From contig CAZXFF010000057.1 in assembly GCA_964640305.1 (NCBI GenBank), forward strand, positions 1 through 12,109: a stretch of 12,109 nucleotides of DNA. The letters run 5' to 3'. Both the position numbers and the translations under genes were made by a program. Positions 7,405 through 12,109 of the stretch are shown piece after piece. Below the pieces are notes generated by a model. It was not told the origin of the DNA, did not search any database, and saw only the letters and a list, made by a program, of their open reading frames with translations. Origin of the DNA: Coprenecus sp964640305. GTDB lineage: Bacteria > Bacteroidota > Bacteroidia > Bacteroidales > UBA932. Each line of letters opens with the position of its first letter. The first letter of the stretch is position 1.

Positions 7405-8685
7405 CTAATTATTTTTCACTAAATCATAAAAAATTTCAGCTTTTTTCTCCCATGTATTTTCTAATGCCTCTTCTTTTAAATATGTATAATATCTATCATT
7501 TTTATTTATTTTTAACGCATAATCTAACTTTTCTATAAATTTACTATAATTTTCACCAATTAAAGTTGATTTATATTTTTTGCACTCTCTTAAATTAGTT
7601 GTCACTATGGGAACATTTAACGCCATATACTCAAAAAGCTTTACTGGATTAGTAGACTCTGTAATATCATTTAATAAAAATGGTATAATTCCTACATCAA
7701 ATTGTTTCCCATATAAAGGTAAATTGTTGTAATCAATAACCCCTAAATAATGAACATTTTCTATATATTCTATATTACTTTCTTTAAAAGAATCGTCATA
7801 TAAAAAACCTATTAAAACTATCTCATAATTTGGTCTTTTTTTAGCTATTTCTTTTATAAGTTCATAATCTAACCACTTAGCTAATGCTCCAAAATACCCT
7901 ATTATAGGGTTACCTATATTAATAATATCTTTAATTCTTTTAGGAGGTACATCAACACTCTTTTGCCAATGATTATAATCTACAGCATTACTTATCATGG
8001 CTACTTTATACATTTCTCTTAATTTTTTTACATCATCCATCAGTTTATCTGCTGTTACTAAAACAAAATTTTCTTTATTTTTTATAATATTTCCATGTCT
8101 TGTATATATATAATCTGGCAAACTTCCTGATATTTCTGTTGATATTTCATCAATATACTCATAAATAATTCTAAATCCATTGTTCAAATATCTTTTTTTT
8201 ATATACTCTTCATCCAAATATATATCAGTTGAATATAAAGATAAAAATTTATCTATATTCATTTTTCCTAATGTATCAAACAAAACATTTTGAAGAACAT
8301 AGTTAGACATATCTACTAAATATAAATTATCTTTTACTTTTCTTACCCCATTTATATTAAAATCAAACTGCTCAGAAGTCCTATAAAAATAAAGAAATCC
8401 TTTTTTAGAAAGTTCATTTGCCATATGTTGAGGTCTTTGAACTAAAGGTATATTCCAACCTACTCTAGAATCAAAAATAATTATAGAATGATACTTTTCA
8501 CAGTTTAATATACCTTTAATTTCTTTATAATATTTACTGTATATTCTTTTATAGTCAAAACTATTTTTATTAAAAAATATATTTATTCTACTTTCTATAG
8601 CTCTATATATTTTTTTTAATATAAGCTTAGATCCATATTCCCTAGATAATCGTATACATTTTTTTATCATCAGTCTAAAATTCAC
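7405..8685 (-). CDS. glycosyltransferase 1 (GT-B fold, GT4-like, 'RPQH' paralogue)
   Basis: This predicted glycosyltransferase has 426 residues and is the first of the three paralogues. After a basic N-terminus (about 1-60) the acceptor-side domain begins with SIIIFDSRVGWN (67-78) and QRPQH (83-87), then IYEYIDEISTEISG (174-187). The donor-side domain has GYFGALAKW (263-271), VLIG (290-293), IPF (334-336), NPVKLFEYMA (346-355) and VTTNLRE (361-367). The start is GTG at 8685, with AGGAG about 8 nt upstream; the next in-frame ATG, five codons on, is too far from that site. It is 50 bp downstream of ATPase copy A, forming an ATPase-glycosyltransferase unit that seems to be repeated as copy B plus glycosyltransferase 3. 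Likely adds sugars to the exported glycan; specificity unknown. Confidence 0.86.
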   Translation of the reverse strand: MNFRLMIKKCIRLSREYGSKLILKKIYRAIESRINIFFNKNSFDYKRIYSKYYKEIKGILNCEKYHSIIIFDSRVGWNIPLVQRPQHMANELSKKGFLYFYRTSEQFDFNINGVRKVKDNLYLVDMSNYVLQNVLFDTLGKMNIDKFLSLYSTDIYLDEEYIKKRYLNNGFRIIYEYIDEISTEISGSLPDYIYTRHGNIIKNKENFVLVTADKLMDDVKKLREMYKVAMISNAVDYNHWQKSVDVPPKRIKDIINIGNPIIGYFGALAKWLDYELIKEIAKKRPNYEIVLIGFLYDDSFKESNIEYIENVHYLGVIDYNNLPLYGKQFDVGIIPFLLNDITESTNPVKLFEYMALNVPIVTTNLRECKKYKSTLIGENYSKFIEKLDYALKINKNDRYYTYLKEEALENTWEKKAEIFYDLVKNN

Positions 8686-8735
8686 CTAACTTCTCCTTTT
8701 TTTAATTAATATACTATTACTGAATTAAATAATAA

Positions 8736-9908
8736 TTACCTCGACCATTTATGTTCTAAGACAATAAATCCTTCTCCTCTATATTTATCATTTATAATAA
8801 AATTATAAGCTCTAACCTTTCTATATATCTCTTTATCATTAGATAAAAAGACTATATCAATGTAATAAATTCCAGACATTAAATTAAGACTTCTTAAGTT
8901 GAAATATACTTTATTATTCCCTACCAAAAAAGGTATATTTTTATACCAATCAATACTATTAAAAGAACAAACAAATTGATCATATTCTCTATTACTACTA
9001 GAATAATCATCTGTTTTTCGTATTTCTATAACCATTGATACATTAGAAAAAGTATTATCTTTTACCTTATAAATAACTTCTAACTCTAAATTTTTTAGAT
9101 AATCAATTTCTTTTGAAACCTTGCTTACCTTTACATCTTCAATAGCCATATTTTTAAATTTTTTATTTTCTATACTACCTTTAGCTTTAAAGTTTAAATT
9201 GTAATATTTTTCCACTACTATAACAGAATTTCCATCCTCAATAACTTTTCCTCTATCAATCCATATAGCCCTATCACAAAACCTTTTTACTGTGCTTAAA
9301 CCATGGGAAACATATAAAATAGTTTTCCCCATCCTTTTAAAATCTTCAAATTTTTCTAGACACTTTACTTGAAATCTAATATCTCCTACCGATAAAATTT
9401 CATCTACAATTAAAATATCAGGATCAATATTTACTGCTACCGAAAAGGCAAGTCTTGCAAACATTCCACTTGAATAACTCCTAACTGGTTGATACAAAAA
9501 ATCTCCTATATCAGCAAAATTTATTATATCCTTAACTTTTTTATCTATTTCTCTTCTTCTAAATCCATTCAAACTCCCATTAAAATAAATATTTTCATAA
9601 CCTGTAAGTTCCATATTAAATCCAGAACCAAGTTCTAATAATGATGATATTTTTCCATTTATAAAAATTTCTCCATTAGTTTGAAATGCTACACCAGTTA
9701 ATATTTTTAAAAGTGTTGACTTTCCAGCTCCATTATTTCCTATTATGCCAACTGTTTCTCCTTTATTTATGTTAAATGAAACATCATTCAATGCATAAAA
9801 TTTTTTTACATTATATTTCTTATATACTATTGATTTTAATCTTTCCTTTTTCTTAGTATATACTTTATATGCTTTTGTAACATTTATTACCTTTATAGCA
9901 CTATCCAT
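8736..9908 (-). CDS. ABC exporter ATPase with C-terminal glycan-binding domain, Wzt/TagH-type, copy A
   Basis: The 390-residue product pairs a standard ATPase with a Wzt_C-like domain. Walker A is GNNGAGKST (57-65), the Wzt/TagH-type LLELGSGFNMELTGYENIYF segment follows at about 90-109, signature YSSGM is at 145-149, Walker B ILIVDE at 165-170 and the switch His at 202. From about residue 240 the sequence becomes beta-rich, including DQFVCSFNS, GIYYIDIVF and the closing GFIVLEHKWSR, each with a counterpart in copy B. By analogy with Wzt, the dimer would power export from the cytoplasmic face while the C-terminal domain recognises the finished chain. It lies 46 bp after the permease gene. The ribosome site at the ATG (GGGA) is weak. 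Copies A and B are clearly paralogous but well diverged. Confidence 0.92.
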   Translation of the reverse strand: MDSAIKVINVTKAYKVYTKKKERLKSIVYKKYNVKKFYALNDVSFNINKGETVGIIGNNGAGKSTLLKILTGVAFQTNGEIFINGKISSLLELGSGFNMELTGYENIYFNGSLNGFRRREIDKKVKDIINFADIGDFLYQPVRSYSSGMFARLAFSVAVNIDPDILIVDEILSVGDIRFQVKCLEKFEDFKRMGKTILYVSHGLSTVKRFCDRAIWIDRGKVIEDGNSVIVVEKYYNLNFKAKGSIENKKFKNMAIEDVKVSKVSKEIDYLKNLELEVIYKVKDNTFSNVSMVIEIRKTDDYSSSNREYDQFVCSFNSIDWYKNIPFLVGNNKVYFNLRSLNLMSGIYYIDIVFLSNDKEIYRKVRAYNFIINDKYRGEGFIVLEHKWSR

Positions 9909-9954
9909 AAATATTTCCCACTTTCATAGCCTGTAAATTTTAATTTTTTAACAT

Positions 9955-10776
9955 TTATAAAACATCATCAAATTCTGGCCTAAATCTAGCAAATTCATTA
10001 GAAGAAAATATAAATAAAACTAATGTACATATCCAAAAATATATACTATATCTAAATGTAGTAACATTTGTACCTAAAAAAGCATCTCTAAATAGTTCTA
10101 TTAAATAATATAGTGGATTAATTTTCAAAACTAAATTTAACCATGGTATAGTCTGTTCAATAGGCAAATCTCCACTTTCCCACATAATTGGACATGTCCA
10201 TAATAAAAATTGCATTGTTACACCAATGCCATGTAATATATCCACAGACATAACTACCCATGTTGCCAATAACCTAGTTAATGCTGATAAAAATATCATT
10301 GTAATTATAATTGCATATATAAGCTTAAAATAATTTATAATATTTAGTACACCATTAACTGCAAAAATTATGAATGTTATAATAAGTAAAATTAAAAAAG
10401 TATAAAAACTTATAAATATTCTTATATTGGGTAATATCTCTACAGAAAACTTAACTTTTTTTACCAAAAAAGATTTATTTCTTATAGAACTAGCACCAGA
10501 AACTATTACATCAGATATAAATATCCATGGGATATATGCTGAAACAAGCCAAACTAAATAGGGAACCTGTATATCCCCTGTTATACTTCTCATCCCTGAA
10601 GAAAATACAAACCAAAATACAGTTATCATAGCTAATGGTTTTATAACCGCCCATACTATGCCTAATCTTGCATTAGCAAATTCCTGTATAAATTCTTTTT
10701 TAGATAAATCAAATATAGTAAACCAATTAGAAAAAATACTTCTCTCTATTTTTATCCAATTTCTCAATAAATTCAC
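9955..10776 (-). CDS. ABC-2 type polysaccharide/teichoic acid export permease, Wzm/TagG-type
   Basis: This is a membrane subunit of 273 residues, the normal family size. The amphipathic N-terminal region leads into NARLGIVWAVIKPLAM (35-50), the family's interface-helix motif. About six hydrophobic segments follow (about 43-62, 72-93, 116-140, 150-172, 183-200, 243-259). NPLYYLIELFRDAFLG (220-235) and the C-terminal FRPEFDDVL are Wzm/TagG hallmarks. Two permease subunits and two ATPases would form the exporter for a lipid-linked glycan. It starts with GTG at 10776 behind a GGGGG-containing ribosome site. As the first gene of the operon it is the only permease for two ATPase genes. Confidence 0.92.
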   Translation of the reverse strand: MNLLRNWIKIERSIFSNWFTIFDLSKKEFIQEFANARLGIVWAVIKPLAMITVFWFVFSSGMRSITGDIQVPYLVWLVSAYIPWIFISDVIVSGASSIRNKSFLVKKVKFSVEILPNIRIFISFYTFLILLIITFIIFAVNGVLNIINYFKLIYAIIITMIFLSALTRLLATWVVMSVDILHGIGVTMQFLLWTCPIMWESGDLPIEQTIPWLNLVLKINPLYYLIELFRDAFLGTNVTTFRYSIYFWICTLVLFIFSSNEFARFRPEFDDVL

Positions 10777-10837
10777 TCTATTACCCCCTTATATACATTG
10801 TTTTCATTATCTTATAAAAATATACATAAATAAGGAT

Positions 10838-10866
10838 AGATTATGTTTATATTATTTTTACAACAA
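10838..10866 (-). promoter_or_regulatory. candidate promoter of the glycan export operon
   Basis: On the minus strand, TTGTTG (10861-10866), a 17-bp spacer and TAATCT (10838-10843) lie about 60 bp before the permease GTG. The intergenic region is very AT-rich, so alternatives exist. No operator-like palindrome stands out. Confidence 0.35.
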
Positions 10867-10967
10867 AACTTTTTTATTTTATTCACTAAATTTAAAAATT
10901 ATATAAATTTTAAAATTTAAAATAGTTTTAAATTCTTTATAAAATTATTTTCATTTAATCTTTATAT

Positions 10968-11000
10968 AAAATAAGGTACCAGTATTTATCTACTGATACC
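10968..11000 (-). terminator. rho-independent terminator of the parvulin gene
   Basis: On the minus strand the hairpin GGTATCAGTA (11000-10991), loop GATAAA, TACTGGTACC (10984-10975) has ten pairs with one G-T wobble, followed by TTATTTT. It lies 22 bp past the parvulin stop and separates that gene from the glycan operon. Confidence 0.85.
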
Positions 11001-11022
11001 CTAAATCATCTGTATTTCTAAA

Positions 11023-11769
11023 TTATAACATCTCAACAGTATATTTGTTTCTTAATTCCTTTATTAAATCTAAATACTTTTGTTCTTGTCTTTGATTTAA
11101 TAATTGTTTTAAAGCACCTTCTTTAACTTCTTCAAAAGATTTTATAGAATCTTCCTTTCTATCAGCTACCTTAATTAAATGATATCCAAATTGAGTTTTA
11201 ACTGGATCACTAACTTCTCCTACTGGTAAAACAAAAGCAGCTTCTTCAAATTCAGGAACCATCATTCCTCTAGAGAAAGCTCCTAAATTTCCCCCTTGTT
11301 CTTTTGAAGGACAAGAAGAATATTTCACAGCAGCATCCTCAAAACTTAATTCATTTGATGCAATTTTTTCTTTAATTTCCTTTGCAAGCTCTTCTGAATC
11401 AACTAAAATATGTTTTGCAGTTACATTAGCTGGTTCTTTAAAAGCTTCTTGATTTTCATTGTAATATTGCAAAACTTCTTCATCTAAAACAGTAACTTCA
11501 TCTAAAGCTTTTTTCATAACGATTTGAGCTAATAATTCTTTAGATATTTTATTTATTTGATCTATATATTCAGCTGAAGTATCTACACCAGTTTCTTTTC
11601 CTAATTCATACATTAATTCAAAAGCAATTGCTTGTTCTAATATATTTCTTCTTCCTTGTTCATTATCCATCATTGCTTGTTGTTGAGCTGGATATCTTGA
11701 TATAACATCTGATATATAATCAGATGTTATATCTCTTCCTGCTACTCTTGCTAAAACTTTATTATCCAT
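11023..11769 (-). CDS. parvulin-type peptidyl-prolyl cis/trans isomerase, PrsA/SurA-like but leaderless
   Basis: This rotamase accelerates proline isomerisation and chaperones folding. The product has 248 residues from the ATG at 11769. A helical N-terminal chaperone-like region (about 1-110) is followed by a parvulin domain: AKHILV (about 118-123), EQGGNLGAFSRGMMVPEFEEAAF (about 157-179, two adjoining blocks) and QFGYHLIKV (about 193-201). Unlike secreted PrsA it has no signal peptide and no lipobox, so it should be cytoplasmic. An ATG at 11781 lies directly on the AAAGG ribosome site and is too close; the ATG at 11769 is better spaced. A perfect inverted repeat lies near the 5' end (11699-11733). 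It has its own terminator and sits downstream of the rRNA operon tail. Confidence 0.9.
   Translation of the reverse strand: MDNKVLARVAGRDITSDYISDVISRYPAQQQAMMDNEQGRRNILEQAIAFELMYELGKETGVDTSAEYIDQINKISKELLAQIVMKKALDEVTVLDEEVLQYYNENQEAFKEPANVTAKHILVDSEELAKEIKEKIASNELSFEDAAVKYSSCPSKEQGGNLGAFSRGMMVPEFEEAAFVLPVGEVSDPVKTQFGYHLIKVADRKEDSIKSFEEVKEGALKQLLNQRQEQKYLDLIKELRNKYTVEML
11699..11733. repeat. perfect 15-bp inverted repeat inside the parvulin coding sequence
   Basis: The arms GATATAACATCTGAT (11699-11713) and ATCAGATGTTATATC (11719-11733) flank ATATA. On the coding strand it spans codons for DITSDYISDVIS near the N-terminus, so the mRNA could form a 15-bp hairpin about 40 nt after the start codon. 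Confidence 0.9.
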
Positions 11770-11845
11770 AATAAAATTCATCCTTTCTTTTTTTATTTTT
11801 AATAATTTTATTGTATAACCTTTGTTTAGATATTAAACTTAAAAC

Positions 11846-11874
11846 AAAGTACTGTACCTCGTTTGAGTTATCAA
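11846..11874 (-). promoter_or_regulatory. candidate promoter of the parvulin gene
   Basis: On the minus strand, TTGATA (11869-11874), 17 bp and TACTTT (11846-11851) precede the gene by about 75 bp. A second candidate, TTGAAA-17-TATTAA, lies further upstream. Either would act independently of the rRNA operon, which ends at the terminator at 11950-11981. Confidence 0.4.
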
Positions 11875-11949
11875 ATAAATATTTAATAATTTAAACGATT
11901 AATAGCTCTTTAATAAACAATTTTCAAATTATACAATTATTTTATATAA

Positions 11950-11980
11950 AATGAAAAAGCCTAGCTAATGCTAGGCTTTT

Positions 11981-11981
<1 letters not shown>
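11950..11981 (-). terminator. rho-independent terminator of the rRNA-tRNA-Phe transcript
   Basis: The arms AAAAAGCCTAGC (11954-11965) and GCTAGGCTTTTT (11970-11981) form a 12-bp perfect stem with a four-base loop. On the minus strand it starts on the last base of the tRNA CCA end and finishes with a T run. Confidence 0.93.
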
Positions 11982-12056
<75 letters not shown>

Positions 12057-12061
12057 ATATA

Positions 12062-12109
12062 ACCTGGCAACCACCTACTCTCCCACACAGTCTCCCATGC
12101 AGTACCATC
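12062..12109 (-). rRNA. rrf: 5S rRNA, 3' part (runs off the window)
   Basis: The minus strand reads GATGGTACTGCATGGGAGAC followed by GTGTGGGAGAGTAGGTGGTTGCCAGG in two adjoining blocks, the conserved 3' half of bacterial 5S rRNA. The 3' end is estimated from the closing GCCAGGTT. The 5' part, and presumably 23S and 16S, lie beyond the right edge. Confidence 0.93.

Noticed and set aside
3519..10776. Antibiotic- or drug-export ABC system
   Set aside because: The ATPases have the KpsT/Wzt-type ELGxGF...ELTGxENIY segment and a glycan-binding tail, and the permease is Wzm/TagG-like next to glycosyltransferases.
10658..10906. Plus-strand open frame of 82 codons
   Set aside because: Starts antisense within the permease gene and continues into the AT-rich promoter region; no ribosome site or family likeness.
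11023..11781. Secreted lipoprotein foldase PrsA
   Set aside because: The parvulin domain fits, but there is no signal peptide or lipobox at either possible start, so I call it leaderless and give no gene symbol.

Overview
The window looks like a chromosomal segment of a low-GC Firmicute, most likely Clostridium sensu stricto. The evidence is the very AT-rich sequence, AGGAGG-type ribosome binding sites, several GTG starts, and the gene types: RsmI with its tRNA methyltransferase partner, a leaderless clostridial PrsA-like parvulin, and a 5S-tRNA-Phe tail of an rRNA operon. A run of ten Ns at 5142-5151 shows it comes from a draft assembly. The species cannot be fixed from this sequence alone.

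Left flank (1-3521). A minus-strand pair encodes a TrmN6/YabB-like tRNA methyltransferase and RsmI; RsmI appears short at its C-terminus. A 392-bp AT-rich spacer follows, then a plus-strand tRNA-Pro(TGG) with a good promoter and a terminator. Next come a minus-strand leaderless glucosaminidase-like protein and a plus-strand HAD hydrolase, which are divergently transcribed. The HAD gene converges on the central operon, and the two share a 25-bp perfect inverted repeat that contains both stop codons.

Centre (3519-10776, all minus strand). This is a compact six-gene surface-glycan operon. In transcription order it is a Wzm/TagG-type ABC permease, a Wzt-type ATPase with C-terminal glycan-binding domain, glycosyltransferase 1, glycosyltransferase 2, a second Wzt-type ATPase, and glycosyltransferase 3. 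The three glycosyltransferases are paralogues sharing an N-terminal 'QRPQH' motif and a GT-B C-terminal half with GY(F/Y)GALAKW and PVK(L/I)FEYMA motifs. The two ATPases are also paralogues, yet there is only one permease. The inferred job is assembly or decoration of a lipid-linked polysaccharide and its export across the membrane, with the Wzt C-terminal domains recognising the glycan. No nucleotide-sugar, initiating-transferase or attachment genes are present in the window.

Right flank (11023-12109, all minus strand). This holds a cytoplasmic-type parvulin peptidyl-prolyl isomerase gene with its own terminator, then the end of an rRNA operon: partial 5S rRNA, tRNA-Phe(GAA) and a strong terminator. 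The glycan operon therefore sits as an island between housekeeping and stable-RNA loci.

Most worth a second look are the one-permease/two-Wzt arrangement with three 'RPQH' glycosyltransferases, the gap-interrupted second Wzt gene (which can be reconstructed across the Ns), the leaderless murein-hydrolase-like protein, a perfect hairpin inside the parvulin coding sequence, and the short RsmI.
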